Positions 52,901 to 61,107 of a stretch of 64,000 bases of DNA are shown in pieces (position 1 is the stretch's first letter; each line of letters starts with the position of its first letter). This DNA comes from Diprion similis (Eukaryota > Arthropoda > Insecta > Hymenoptera > Diprionidae): positions 1,550,001 through 1,614,000 of the forward strand of contig NC_060111.1 of NCBI RefSeq assembly GCF_021155765.1, in the 5' to 3' direction. Position numbers and translations under genes: made by a program. A model generated the notes under the pieces. That model was not told where the DNA came from, searched no databases, and worked only from the letters and a program-made list of their open reading frames with translations.

Positions 52901-55900
52901 TCGAATTGTCATAGATCCGCAGACGAAGCTGTGAAGAACTTGACGTAACGCAGTGTAAACTCGTTTTCCCTTCTTCTTACGTAAAAACGTTTACATACAA
53001 GGCTTCTGCATAAATGCACGCTGCTTCCATCCTACAACAGCAGTTTTTTGTATCCAAACAATTACGCGGCCGTTCAAATGTACCAACAAATGCAATAAAA
53101 AAAATGGACTCACTTTTTTCTCTCTCTCTATCTTTCTCTTTTTTATTTACAGTACTTTTTTGTTAACGTTTTACCGTATATCTTACTCGTCTATTTATTT
53201 CTCTTCTTTTATTTTTCTTTTACTTTATTTACGCGTCGATTCCTGCTTATTTATAACTTTATATTAATTTCTATTTGTTTTTCATCATTTCTGCATTCTA
53301 TGTTCGTTTACTTTTATCTATCTTTTACTTGTTCTTTCTTCTCTTAATTTCTTAGTTTAGTATTAATTTTAATTTTGTACTTCCGCGATATTTATATTAC
53401 AATTTAATCATCTGTTATACCCTTTGTTTATGTAATCTTCATATTCCCGACTTTTCCGAGTCGGAAAAAACGCTTCTCTCCCTCAGTTTTCCGCCGATAT
53501 TTAGCAACGTTGATATTCGACTCGACGTGAAAAATAAGCCAGCTCTACGAGCTGCTTTAGTGGGGAAAAACAGTGGCGCCTAGTCGCGTAGAAGTACCAG
53601 CCTGACTTTTCCCCCCTCATCGTCCAATGATTTTTGTCATTCTGCCAGCCAACCAGCAACCCCTGTTTCGAATAAATCCCCACCATTTCTCCCCCTTACG
53701 TCTTGGAATTATTACTCTATCCAAACATAACCGAGCAACGAATCTCTCACATACATACACATGTGCGCAACATCCGTATACAGTGTATGTAACACATCTA
53801 TATATACCGGGTGTCCCAAATCCCAACATGTATATTCGATATTCGATAATTATAAAAACGGACTTCCGGTTTAAAAAACGCATATCTAGTCAGCACGTGC
53901 ACCGGAGGTCGTCAGTATCAATTTTTGGGGTTTACAATTTTTCGAAAAAATCAATTTTCCAGATTTTAGAAGGGGTGGACCGGTGGTCTGGGACACCCGG
54001 TATATATAATATCGTCACATAGGTATTCTCATCCACTCGAAGCCGGAAAAGATCACGCGAAATGCAAGCTGACGTCTACATATGTATATATTTACATACA
54101 ATCTATGGGTGTGTGTGTGTGTGCGTGTGTGTATATACGTAACGGAAAAACATCCGCTCGCCAAACTTTTTCCTATACATATATCCTATCCTGTACCATC
54201 CTATTCTATTATTCAATTTCTACGATGCATGCACTGCGGGTGTAACGTTTTTTTAATGCACCCTGCAGACCACCGCAGTGTCTATAATAAATTAACACAC
54301 CGCAGGTATTTGAAAATCGTTCAAAAGAGATGTAAAAAAAAATTTTCGAAGCGTACTTTTCTAAAATTTAGTCTGTTGTTTCACTGTTTAACATTTTTTT
54401 TTTTTTTTTTTTGCTATTTTCTTCTTCGATTCTCTAGAAATTTTGAGGGAAGTCGTAAAATTTCGTGCAAAAAATTGATTTTCGAATCAAATTGCAACTA
54501 CGCAATAGTTGATCATAAAAACTGGTACATATTTTCGTTGAGAATGTGTATTTTTGTCGGTAAAAAAAAATCTACAAGCTGCTACGTCAATTTTTAAAGA
54601 AAATTAACAATTTTGTAAAAAAAAAAAAAAACACCCAATATTGAAATTTCTGCAAAAATTCCTATTAGTAGTAAAAATCGGTACAGGTCTTGAAAAATTT
54701 GACGAAAAGCATGGATTCTGGAATAAAATTTGTTCGATGATACTGACCTTTAATTTGGTTGTCGACGTGGGACTGGAGGGTGTTGAAGCTGGCCATGGTC
54801 TGGCCGTTGTCCCGATTATTCCGGCTAAACCCACCGCATGCAAACTGGTAAAAATCACGACAGGGATCGACGCCCCTCTTGACGGATGCCAGCATGCGTT
54901 TAGAGGCCTCCTCGCAGGCGCTCGACTCGCAGACACCCTCCTGACCTTCCCGATCCCTCAAGCAAACCTCGTCCTGACGTGAAATTTCGAAAAAGTATAT
55001 ATCAGGGTATGCGAAACGAGCATAGAAGTAAGTACTAAGGTTACATGTATGACGGTTCTAGATTTAATCACGATTTTCGCCACCAGAGGGCGTGAAAAAA
55101 AAGTTTTCCACAATAAACGAAAAAAAGTTTGCGGAAAATGGGGAAAAAAGTTTTCCACAAACGAAAAAACGTTTGCAGAAAATGGGGAAAAAAGTTTTCC
55201 GGGAACGAAAAACAGGTTTTAGAAAGTGTAGAAAAACGTTTTCCAAGAATGATGCGAAAAAATAAAAAAAATGAAAAAATGAAAAAAGTTTTCCAGAAAC
55301 GGAAGAGAGTTTTCCAGAAAAGAAAGAAAGTTGACCGAAAATGATAAAACACGTTTTCCAAAAATACAATTTCCATTTGATTAACGCGTAAAAAACAGTA
55401 TTCGGAAAACTTTTTTTCATTTTTGTAAAACTTTTTGTCACACCATCTGACGGTGAAAATTGGAACTGAATGCCGAACTGTCATATAGGTATATATACAT
55501 ATATATATATATACATATATATGTAAATATGAGTGAAATTTTTGATATAATGAAGAAAATTCAATTGGAATGAAGAGAAACATAAATGTAATAAATAAAT
55601 AAAAACAAAACGGGTCGGTAGAAACGCACAGAGAAAAGCACAAATGAAATTTATCAACTCTCATTTTCCCGGCGACAGCAGCTCCCTTTGTTCATCTTCG
55701 CTTTCCCTCTCTCTCTCTCTCTCTCGCTCTCTCGACAACAACAACCACAACAATTCGAGCGTCATCTCGCTGTTACAGGAGAGATCGATCACTCCATAAA
55801 AGCTCTCCGTATAGCCGCCTACGCAAGCTTTAGATAAAGGTAGACGATACATATGTACCATGTATATATATATATAAGTATAAATATATATATAAGTATA

Positions 55901-58900
55901 TACATAAAAGCATATATGCGAGCTGTTTATGAGGACTTTTTCGAGGTGGGTGGCGGGTGGAAATATTAGAATGAAATAGTGCGTTTAGCTTATGGTGTAA
56001 ACGGTTTGTTACGTGGTGGTGTATAGGAATTTCCGACGGAAAAATAGAGAGTAACGTAATACCGGAGAGAAATGTGTATTTTTCATTTTTGTTTTCCACG
56101 TTATTCACGTGTACGTCTAACGTCTGGAAGGTTTCACTTGGTGAAGAGATTTTTCGTTACACCTTAAAGGTACCTTACGCATACGCGAAAAGCTTCGAGC
56201 CATGCTTTTTTCGTGCTTTATTTTTTTTTTTTATTGCGTTGCATTTTGGAAGGAAAATTGAAAAAGATGTCATCGAAAATATTTTTTTGCTCATATTCGC
56301 TCGTTATTTTTTACCCACGTCGCAACATCCCCGTTGATGAATGGAAAGCTTCGACACGCGGAACCCTGACCTAAAGGAAAGTTGACATTTGCCTCGAAAC
56401 CTTAGCTAAGAATAGGGCTTCAACCCCCTCGCAGACCTCGCGTCTAGGTGGATAAAAATAAAGAAGAAGAGTGCAGGAAAAAAAAAAGAAACGGCGAGAA
56501 GAGTAGCAAACAAGGGTGAAAGAGGGGAGAATGAAAAAGAGAGAGAGAGAAAAAAAATTCGCGATACGCCGCTTGCGGTGAACGCGAAAAAGTAACGTAC
56601 AAAAGCTTTTTTTTTTCGTTTTGGTTTCGTTTTTTTTTTTTTTACTAACGGTTGAAATTTTCACTTTTCATCACTTTTTTTGCAGCTTCCCGTTTCCCTT
56701 TCTTGTTATACTTTTATTTCTATCGTTATTCTTCCAAGTCCTGCAAATCCTGCGTATTATTTTATAACGTAAAGTCTAAATGTCATTTTGCAATATCGAT
56801 GGGGCCTCGTGTTGTTTACTGTTAATCAATGTTGAAATATTATTTTCAACTTTACTGACCGACCGGATTAAAGTTTTATCGAAATTATAGTTTTAATACT
56901 GAGAGAAGGGGGGTGTAGATAATTATCGAGAGCTTTCCAAAGTTTACAAATTCAATCTCGTTATAAAATCAAGTTTGCAGAGATAAAAAAAAAAAAAGAT
57001 TCGACGACGAAAAATCAGAAGAATAATTTTACATATTCTTGATCAAGATATCCGAGTAAGAAGAAAAATAGAGAGAAAGGTAAAAATAACTCTCGCCGCA
57101 TTGGCAAAGCCGTTGCCAATTCGTGTTTTTTTTTTTACTTTCTTTCTTTTTTTTTTTTTTATTATTATCTGGCCCAAATTTTTTTCTCCTCCGCAGTTCT
57201 TTCGGGAGAAATCAAATTGGCGATCGTAAGAACGAGAAGAAGAAAATAAGAATAAGAGAAAGCCGATGAAACAAGGGTGACATAATAAAATTGGCAAGGA
57301 GTGGGAATACGGGGGTGGATAACGTGTAGAATTCGAGTGGAATTTATCCATCTCAGGATCACATCAGGTGTTTAAAGGACCCTCGGAAGTTTCGTTTTCA
57401 AGGGTTTTGGTTTATGTTCGAAAGCCGGGAAATTTTCGCGCGCCAGTCGGATGGCGCGAAAATAGGGGAGGAGATGTTTCGTTAGCCGAAATCGCTAGAA
57501 GTAATTTCCTCGGGCAAGTTTTCAACGTAACACCGATCGTATAACACGTAGATATAGATATGCATTGATGTGGATTCCGTGTACAATAAACGGCGAGGAA
57601 ATGACCAGCCGGTCTGTGCGGCTGTTCGGATCTGCATTTACGGCTTGTTCACCTTGGTTTATATCGCCCCTTTTGCCGGATGAATGCGCGTTAGATCCAC
57701 CCTTAATACCCGGCGTCAAATAATTCGATTCGACAACTTTTCCGAGTAGGTATATATATAGTTACGATTATGTTCATCCGCGCGGATATCAAACGCTGAT
57801 CCCATAATCGTCTTCACTCCTTTCCGCCCGATGAATAAAATATTTTTCAATCATCCCTCTCGGCGTGGTTTGTTCAAAACGTTTTGTTACAGGGGTTGAA
57901 AGGGGGGAAACAGAGAGAGAATAAGAGGGAGGATGGAATGAGTAGAAAAGTAGTGCAGGTGGAAGAAAAAAATTGCATTTTACTTTGTCGAATATATTCA
58001 GATTTGCTGAGGGGTTAGAATGTAGAAGGGTCGCGATATCAAATTTTCGAAAATATGAAAATTAACTTGTCAAAAGTTCAAATATCTGTGAAATAAACAG
58101 TCAAAATGTAGCAAAGTACCAAAAAAAAAAACTTTCACTGTTATAATGATAATTCGATATCGCAACCCTTCCGCTTTATAATCTTTCTACACTTCACCCC
58201 TATCTTCAACAATGTTAGACGTATTGTTAAAAAAACTTTTACTTGAATATAAAAACATTTTTTCCTGAGTATATTGATTTTCAAAATCTAAAAAATCGCC
58301 AACAATTAATTGCCAGCAATGTCGGGTGTCGATAAATTTATACCAGCACCAAAGAGGGAGGAAAAAACAGAGAGAAAGGGAAACCGGAGCAAAGTGTAAA
58401 ACTTAAAAAAAGAATGTAACTATGGTTATTGACTGACATTTTTTTTTCTTTTCTAATTACTCAATATGCTCAATAGAATGTATTTCAATTTCTGAACTGC
58501 CAAGGGAACCAAAAAAAAAAAACGAAATTGACTCGAGGGACAAAGTGAAGCACGTTCCGAGAATTAAAAGAAAACACAAAATGCTTCATTCAACTTTTGA
58601 CAGGGTTTTGACTTGTTCCGGTCTTCGTTAAGACTCCATTAAGTAACGAACAAACAAAACAAGTTGCAAAATATACTCCATAACATTTCCAAGGTTCTTA
58701 AAACGCAGTTTTTCCATAAAATCTATTTCGTCCTATTCAGTAATTCAAGTCTTTTATGTCATTTATATACTTTATAACCCCCACATTTGATCAACTTATC
58801 ATAATATCGAAGATGTCATTCAACTTTTGAATACCGATGAAAAGAGAAAAAAAAACAACCTCCAATTTGAATTACTTTTTGTTTTTAGTTTTTTTTTTTT

Positions 58901-59189
58901 TTATCCACGACGACAACGTCAAATCCCTCCCTCCCCTCAACCAGGCATGAAAAAAAAAAGAATTCAAAAATCATCCCTTCCTCACCTGGGGGCTGCATTC
59001 CCTGGGTTGTTCCGCCTCGGGCAAAGTGGTGATGAGGAACAGCACGGGGCTGGTGACGAGCAGGCTTGTGACGAGTAGCATGGCGAGGGTGAGCAGGGCC
59101 TTATGGACGGCCTTGCTGCGGCGCAGCCAGTAGCAGGGAACGCAGCAGACCCACGTGCCAGGCTGAGCGGGCCGCTCGACGTGGACCAT
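12547..59189 (-). CDS. M13 (neprilysin/ECE-like) zinc metallopeptidase, 15 coding exons
   Basis: This is a type II membrane endopeptidase of the neprilysin family, which cleaves small extracellular peptides. Fifteen exons join in phase to 745 residues plus a stop, the usual family length. The order is a cytoplasmic tail (1-30, Cys15/16/19), a membrane anchor (about 31-56), then VCL and DPCRDFYQFACGGF (104-117). The substrate-binding NAYY is at 536-539, the zinc motif HEVLH at 576-580 with Asp583, and the third ligand in ENMAD at Glu643 with Asp647. DDHTPHPER gives the expected His707 and Arg713, and the terminus is KCSTW. All catalytic residues I can place by comparison with neprilysin are present, so activity is likely. 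The loop after HEVLHAFD lacks the usual DxxGR-type sequence, and GENIAD is replaced by NENMAD, so it is a divergent member. Many N-x-S/T sites fit an extracellular domain. I cannot tell which insect neprilysin subgroup it belongs to. Confidence 0.93.
12727..12803 (-). CDS. M13 exon 14
   Basis: The acceptor is ATTTTCAG| and the donor GAGAG|GTGATT; 77 nt, residues 688-712 with Arg713 split. DDHTPHPER provides the histidine and arginine that bind the transition state and substrate carbonyl in this family. Confidence 0.95.
12804..13470 (-). other. M13 intron 13
   Basis: A 667-bp intron. Its stretch at 13030-13150 shares a dispersed repeat, in inverted orientation, with 50998-51112. Nothing else is recognised. 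Confidence 0.7.
13471..13629 (-). CDS. M13 exon 13: third zinc ligand
   Basis: The acceptor is GATTTCAG| and the donor GCACAG|GTCAGC; 53 codons (635-687). NENMADIGALQ supplies Glu643 and Asp647. Then come YQAW and PSQLFFIAAAQ, the QLFF.....Q segment. Confidence 0.96.
13699..13961 (-). CDS. M13 exon 12: zinc-binding HEVLH
   Basis: The acceptor is AATTACAG| and the donor GTCCAG|GTGAGT; 263 nt, residues 548-634. VVIGHEVLHAFD gives two zinc-ligand histidines (576, 580) and the catalytic Glu577. The following VHHRGHQPEEW is shorter than, and unlike, the usual DxxGR..D.dG..W loop. Confidence 0.97.
13962..15027 (-). other. M13 intron 11, mostly a hairpin element
   Basis: A 1,066-bp intron. About 808 bp of it is the inverted-repeat element at 14201-15008, which ends within 20 bp of the exon 11 donor. 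Confidence 0.85.
14201..15008. mobile_element. TTAA-flanked foldback element (MITE), copy 1
   Basis: The left end TTAAGATGCTTATAAAG pairs with the right end CTTTATAAGCACCTTAA. The two arms are near-complementary over almost their whole length, with the centre around 14600. TTAA at both ends suggests a piggyBac-type target site. Each arm carries the same 91-codon open frame, probably a by-product of arm symmetry. A second copy lies at 51407-52211. Confidence 0.88.
15028..15083 (-). CDS. M13 exon 11: substrate-binding NAYY
   Basis: The acceptor is CCTCCAAG| and the donor GATCG|GTAAGC; only 56 nt, residues 529-546. It encodes WPHPFVVNAYYDSTVNAI, the NAFY-type substrate-binding strand next to the active site. 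Confidence 0.93.
15174..15274 (-). CDS. M13 exon 10
   Basis: The acceptor is ATTTCAG| and the donor TCTAA|GTGAGT; 101 nt, residues 495-527 with Lys528 split. It encodes VVVDPHDFFSNVVKRF, matching the family FF.N...... Confidence 0.93.
15275..15606 (-). other. M13 intron 9 (332 bp)
   Basis: Short intron. The first part is open in the exon 9 frame, but no repeat or RNA is seen. Confidence 0.75.
15607..15783 (-). CDS. M13 exon 9
   Basis: The acceptor is TCTTTCAG| and the donor ACGGAG|GTAACG; 59 codons (436-494). It encodes MSWLDEETRTQALLKL, the conserved W.D..T...A..K helix. The frame stays open past the donor into the intron, but only the spliced version joins to the VVVDPHDFF segment of exon 10. 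Confidence 0.93.
15784..16631 (-). other. M13 intron 8
   Basis: An 848-bp intron with A/T runs. At 16142-16024 (minus) a short coding-like stretch follows a CTTCAG acceptor; see findings. Confidence 0.7.
16632..16818 (-). CDS. M13 exon 8
   Basis: The acceptor is TCCTTCAG| and the donor GACAAG|GTAAGT; 187 nt, residues 374-435. It encodes NWNASCSKL and GALYVQQYSQQQ, corresponding to the family W..C......A.G..Y pattern. Confidence 0.94.
16819..18656 (-). other. M13 intron 7
   Basis: A 1.8-kb AT-rich intron with homopolymers. No convincing exon or element recognised. Confidence 0.7.
18657..18811 (-). CDS. M13 exon 7
   Basis: The acceptor is TTGGTTAG| and the donor CTCGCAG|GTGAGT; 155 nt, residues 322-372 with Arg373 split. 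It contains VIYVYVTAPHYFRSL, matching the V...P.Y...L segment of M13 peptidases. Confidence 0.92.
18812..19915 (-). other. M13 intron 6
   Basis: A 1.1-kb intron with nothing recognised beyond purine-rich tracts near 19600-19660. Confidence 0.7.
19916..20008 (-). CDS. M13 exon 6
   Basis: The acceptor is CTTTTCAG| and the donor GGTTAT|GTAAGT; 31 codons (291-321). It encodes IYPRHKDLYNWMDQRGF and an N-glycosylation site (NLTS). Confidence 0.9.
20925..21060. repeat. Dispersed repeat, copy 1
   Basis: Closely similar to 43230-43370 in the same orientation, with shared blocks such as GGCTCTAAG, ACATGATTTTTCAGA and GTGTCGATCAATAA. Class unknown. Confidence 0.7.
24031..24635. mobile_element. TA-flanked hairpin MITE, copy 1
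   Basis: Terminal inverted repeats GGGTGGCGC...GCGCCACCC lie between TA dinucleotides. The halves are complementary throughout, as in the GAGTCTCGTGTGAC block and its mirror near 24590. It is 605 bp with no coding capacity. TA flanks suggest a Tc1/mariner-type origin. It ends 14 bp from exon 5. Confidence 0.9.
24650..24769 (-). CDS. M13 exon 5
   Basis: The acceptor is GTTTCAG| and the donor ATAAAG|GTAAGG; exactly 40 codons (251-290). The segment is helical and charged, with no diagnostic motif. Phase and splice sites support it. Confidence 0.88.
25745..25774. repeat. 30-base C homopolymer
   Basis: An uninterrupted C run on the plus strand, which would be a G run in the M13 pre-mRNA. Confidence 0.95.
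26348..26712. mobile_element. Hairpin MITE with GGGAGGGTGGGGCAAAGTGGG ends
   Basis: The left terminus is mirrored at the right end by CCCACTTTACTCCACCCTCCC. It is about 365 bp with no coding frame. Confidence 0.75.
27078..27111. repeat. C run followed by (TC)n
   Basis: Ten or so C bases run directly into TC dinucleotides. Confidence 0.9.
28101..28153. promoter_or_regulatory. Paired NRF-1-type palindromes in intron 4
   Basis: GCGCATGCGC at 28101-28110 and TGCGCATGCGCG at 28142-28153 match the NRF-1 (erect wing family) consensus. TATAAAAATG lies between them. This may be an internal promoter or enhancer; function is inferred. Confidence 0.4.
29358..29543. repeat. 93-bp tandem duplication
   Basis: Two near-identical units start AAAGTTGCGG at 29358 and 29451 and each end CATAAACACTA or nearly so. 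Near-identity implies a recent duplication. Confidence 0.92.
29634..29687. repeat. (GGAAA)n and (GAAA)n microsatellite
   Basis: GAAA units pass into GGAAA units. Confidence 0.95.
30061..30755. mobile_element. Foldback element, about 700 bp
   Basis: The left end CCAACTCGACCAGTGTTAAG is mirrored at the right by CTTAACACCGGTCGAATTGG. Complementarity continues inwards over the CATCTCAAAATCATTTC block and beyond. Noncoding. Confidence 0.85.
31578..31600. repeat. (AC)n microsatellite
   Basis: AC dinucleotides with one interruption, just before a hairpin element. Confidence 0.85.
31631..32226. mobile_element. TA-flanked hairpin MITE, copy 2
   Basis: Same family as 24031-24635: GGGTGGCGC termini, TA on both sides, 596 bp, arms complementary throughout. 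The two copies are very similar, so activity was probably recent. Confidence 0.9.
33869..34080 (-). CDS. M13 exon 4
   Basis: The acceptor is GTTCCAG| and the donor CGGCAG|GTAAGA; 212 nt, residues 181-250. It begins YELLDELGGYIPP and includes PLFDVYVDVEPYD, corresponding to the LF-V-V-D strands of M13 N-terminal lobes. Confidence 0.92.
34686..34720. repeat. (GAGTATCT)n octamer repeat
   Basis: About four copies of GAGTATCT. Confidence 0.93.
36401..36421. repeat. (CCA)n microsatellite
   Basis: Seven CAC/CCA triplets. Confidence 0.9.
36802..36829. repeat. G-rich homopolymer
   Basis: A G run with one A interruption. Confidence 0.93.
37485..37524. repeat. (AAT)n microsatellite
   Basis: AAT triplets with two GAT variants. 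Confidence 0.9.
37638..37926. mobile_element. GGGGCATTC-type hairpin MITE, copy 1
   Basis: The left end GAGGCATTCCAAGTGAAAAC and the right end CACTTCGAATGCCCC are inverted. Inner blocks GGAGTCATTTCC and GGAAATGACTCC also pair. Noncoding; the second copy is at 48393-48771. Confidence 0.85.
40051..40465. repeat. Tandem repeat, about 170-bp unit, 2.4 copies
   Basis: Units start at 40051, 40223 and 40390 with GCTCGAA or GCACGAA and share GCAAGTTTA...TTATGCAAA and GATAACCCACAACATTG. The third unit is truncated. Confidence 0.85.
42115..42137. repeat. 23-base G homopolymer
   Basis: An uninterrupted G run on the plus strand. Confidence 0.95.
43230..43370. repeat. Dispersed repeat, copy 2
   Basis: Matches 20925-21060 and ends in a similar A run. 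Confidence 0.7.
44557..44752. repeat. 35-bp tandem array with an inverted last copy
   Basis: Units start AGAAAA at 44557, 44592, 44627, 44662 and 44696 and carry TCCCTAGGAGCCCACCGTTAG variants. The last unit is followed directly by its reverse complement, giving a perfect stem of about 20 bp. Confidence 0.88.
46275..46382 (-). CDS. M13 exon 3
   Basis: The acceptor is GTTTCAG| and the donor CACCGA|GTGAGT; 108 nt. It encodes GAFYKLGEFYKSCVDF, matching the family pattern K.FY.SC.D. Asp144 and Met180 are split at its ends. Confidence 0.93.
48393..48771. mobile_element. GGGGCATTC-type hairpin MITE, copy 2
   Basis: The left end GGAGCATTCTAAATGAAA pairs with the right end TTTTCACTTGGAATGCCCC. It has the same internal blocks as 37638-37926 but is longer. 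Confidence 0.83.
49708..49741. repeat. (CAG)n microsatellite, imperfect
   Basis: CAG triplets with GAG and TAG variants, in an intron. Confidence 0.88.
50998..51112. repeat. Dispersed repeat, inverted relative to 13030-13150
   Basis: The block TAGAACCCAGACTC and the flanking GTGTCGACCGGTG match the reverse complement of the stretch in intron 13. Class unknown. Confidence 0.7.
51407..52211. mobile_element. TTAA-type foldback element, copy 2
   Basis: Same family as 14201-15008. The left end is TTAAGGCGCTTATAAAG, the right end CTTTATAAACACCGCC. The left TTAA is kept; the right one is lost. Arms are complementary and about 805 bp in total. Confidence 0.87.
53806..54001. mobile_element. Short MITE with ACCGGGTGTCCCA termini
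   Basis: ACCGGGTGTCCCA at the left is mirrored by TGGGACACCCGGT at the right, with TA outside both ends. It is about 196 bp and noncoding. Confidence 0.88.
54748..54973 (-). CDS. M13 exon 2: start of the extracellular domain
   Basis: The acceptor is ACGTCAG| and the donor TTAAAG|GTCAGT; 226 nt, residues 69-143. It carries the Cys pairs of the ectodomain stalk (Cys72, 83, 88) and the hallmark DPCRDFYQFACGGF. Confidence 0.95.
55072..55460. mobile_element. Inverted-repeat element with internal minisatellite
   Basis: ATTTTCGCCACCAGAGGGCG at the left pairs imperfectly with CCATCTGACGGTGAAAAT at the right. Between them AAAAAGTTTTCC motifs recur many times. The long open frame on the minus strand here is repeat-derived. 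Confidence 0.75.
55706..55734. repeat. (CT)n microsatellite
   Basis: CT dinucleotides with one interruption. Confidence 0.9.
57433..57463. promoter_or_regulatory. Palindromic E2F-like site in intron 1
   Basis: TTTTCGCGCG and GGCGCGAAAA face each other 8-10 bp apart, matching TTTSGCGC on both strands. Function is inferred only. Confidence 0.3.
58986..59189 (-). CDS. M13 exon 1: cytoplasmic tail and membrane anchor
   Basis: ATG at 59189-59187 (context GGCGATGG) opens 68 codons ending CCCCAG|GTGAGG. Residues 12-24 contain WVCCVPCYW followed by LRR, a basic juxtamembrane segment with three cysteines that could be acylated. Residues 31-56 are hydrophobic (ALLTLAMLLV...VLFLITTL). The frame is open for 100 more codons upstream, but no ATG occurs there before an in-frame stop, so this ATG is the best start unless a further 5' exon is used. 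Confidence 0.85.
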
Positions 59190-60360
59190 CGCCTCTTCGG
59201 GTCCGGGCCCGTCGTCGCCCCCCACCACCGGGGGCCCGGTGAGGGCCTGATGGGCCTGGGCATGAGGCCCCGCCGCGGCGCCGGGAGCGCACAACGTCCG
59301 GGGACTCAGCGGCAGTCTGACGCTCGCCTCCCCCCTACGGCCCCTTCCACCCCCACCACGGGCAGCTGCACGGCCGCCCGTGTACCCCCTGTTCAACGTA
59401 CACAGAGCCACATTTGCGGGGGCTGACCAAACTGGCGCCAAACTTTCGTTCTTTTCAATCCACCTGCGCCCTCCGCCAACCCCGGACACTGGATTTTACA
59501 CACGCCACCCCCGCCGCCCCCTTGCCACAAGTGCACATACACACGATCGGTTGAATCTCGGTGGAGAAAATACGGGGGCGAATCGACAAAAAAATAAATA
59601 AGTAAATTGAATATTGCAAGGAAAGTTTGAAAAATTTACCGAACAAAGGGGTTGAAAATTATTAACCTGTCTGTGATAATACGAATGAATTATACATAAA
59701 AAAAAAAGGAATAGTATAAGGGAACGGGAAAGGTTTCACCCCCTCCCCTACTTTGTTTTTTTTTTGTTTTCTTCTTTTTTGTTACTAATTCTCGGTTATC
59801 TTTTGATTGTCATTTGTAGCTGATTATAGTCACTGTAATATTCCTTCAGCAGTTTTTATTATTCGATATTGTGTGATATACGAGGTTTTGCTACGGATCT
59901 AAAAATACGGATCTCTGAAACTACCATCCTCTATTTACTAATTGTTTTTCCATCTTTGGAGAGTTTACCCGGAGGTTCGGGTGAGCCCGTATCGCGGAGG
60001 AAAGGACACGCGGACTGAGGGACCGTTCCTTGGAGCGCGGCGTCGCGACGCCCGCGAACTCGAGCCACCCCTCAACCCCCACAACCCCCTCGGCTGGCGA
60101 CGCAGCCGCTTTCGATGGTGCGGGAGAACCGAGAGCGGGAGAGCGATCCGCTGCGTTCGGGGCGCAGGTTTTCCTCTCCTCCTCCTCCTCCTCCTCCTTC
60201 TCCACCCCCTCAACCCCTGACGATGAGACGCCCGCCGAGCCTTCCCTGCTCTCCAGGCTGCCGCCTAGACCTGGCTAGACTTTGCCGCGGGGACCGGAAC
60301 GATTCGGTCTGCTACTCGTCCTCGGCTCTGAAAGCTCTCGCTGTCCGCTTCCAGTTAACC
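59190..60360 (-). promoter_or_regulatory. CpG- and GC-rich 5' region of the M13 gene
   Basis: GC and CpG content jump here relative to the AT-rich surroundings. The region holds the upstream leader of exon 1, a (TCC)n run near 60176-60200 and probably the transcription start. No core promoter element is convincing. Confidence 0.55.
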
Positions 60361-61107
60361 GTAAACAAACGGTAATTAAGCTGTTTATAATCACTCCCTC
60401 GCCTTATATAACAGATGGCTCACTGCCACCTGCCCTGGAGGATTAATCCATTATGCAGCCTGCTAGCTTTTGATGTCGGCTCGATTTTTACTCTGGGAAA
60501 TTACTTTTCTTCTTTTTTTCTTCACTCTATTTCTCTCGTTTGAAAAAAAAAAAAAAATAATTACATAATAGAAGTTGGAGCAGATTTTTTTCAAAATCCA
60601 ATTACAGTGTAAGTCACTGTAAGTCACTTCAGATTTTTTAAACTACCGGATACATTTTCTTGTGAATGACAGTTCCGGTGAGTTCCGAAGCTGAGTAGAT
60701 CCACCAAACACCTTTTCTGGAATTCACTAAGCTTGCTGAAATTATCCAAAATCTTTTATCGATCGAAATTAATAAACAGAAGACAAAAACAGCAGGAATT
60801 ATGCAAAATTATCAAATTTGAGAAAATTATACATGGTGTAAAAAATTGTTCGTTTTTTGAATTGCGAAGTCCATGTCCGGACAATGCCAAAAAGCTCGGC
60901 ATAAAAACATGTTCATCAAGAAGTTGTCAGTTGATGAAACCCAATCATCGATTATGGAGCAAAGTCAATTGATCGAGTTCGAAAATGACGAGTCAATGAT
61001 CGATTGCAAAAGCGATCGACACAAACGTGGACACAAGTTAACGAGGCTGATTTTACTACCAGTAAAACGCACTCTCACGATCGTCAAAGTGATCGTTGAT
61101 AGCGATC

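Larger units (their letters stand above)
46383..54747 (-). other. M13 intron 2 (8.4 kb)
   Basis: It holds a TAATTA-rich stretch (47380-47700), one copy each of two MITE families, a CAG repeat, a short ACCGGGTGTCCCA element and a GC-rich block near 51100-51330. No exon seen. Confidence 0.7.
54974..58985 (-). other. M13 intron 1
   Basis: A 4.0-kb intron with a foldback element at 55072-55460, a CT microsatellite, and a GCGC palindrome at 57433-57463. No exon seen. Confidence 0.7.

Noticed and set aside
54641..54982. 113-codon plus-strand frame
   Set aside because: Antisense shadow of M13 exon 2, which carries the DPCRDFYQFACGGF motif on the minus strand.
55068..55664. 198-codon minus-strand frame
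   Set aside because: Repetitive Phe/Lys-rich translation of the minisatellite inside an inverted-repeat element.
58971..59489. Start of the M13 protein at 59489
   Set aside because: The codon there is GTG, not a normal eukaryotic start. The first in-frame ATG is at 59189 and gives a protein of typical family length.
59921..60205. GC-rich frames on both strands upstream of the M13 gene
   Set aside because: Low-complexity translations in a CpG-rich leader with a TCC/GGA repeat; no supporting splice or domain evidence.
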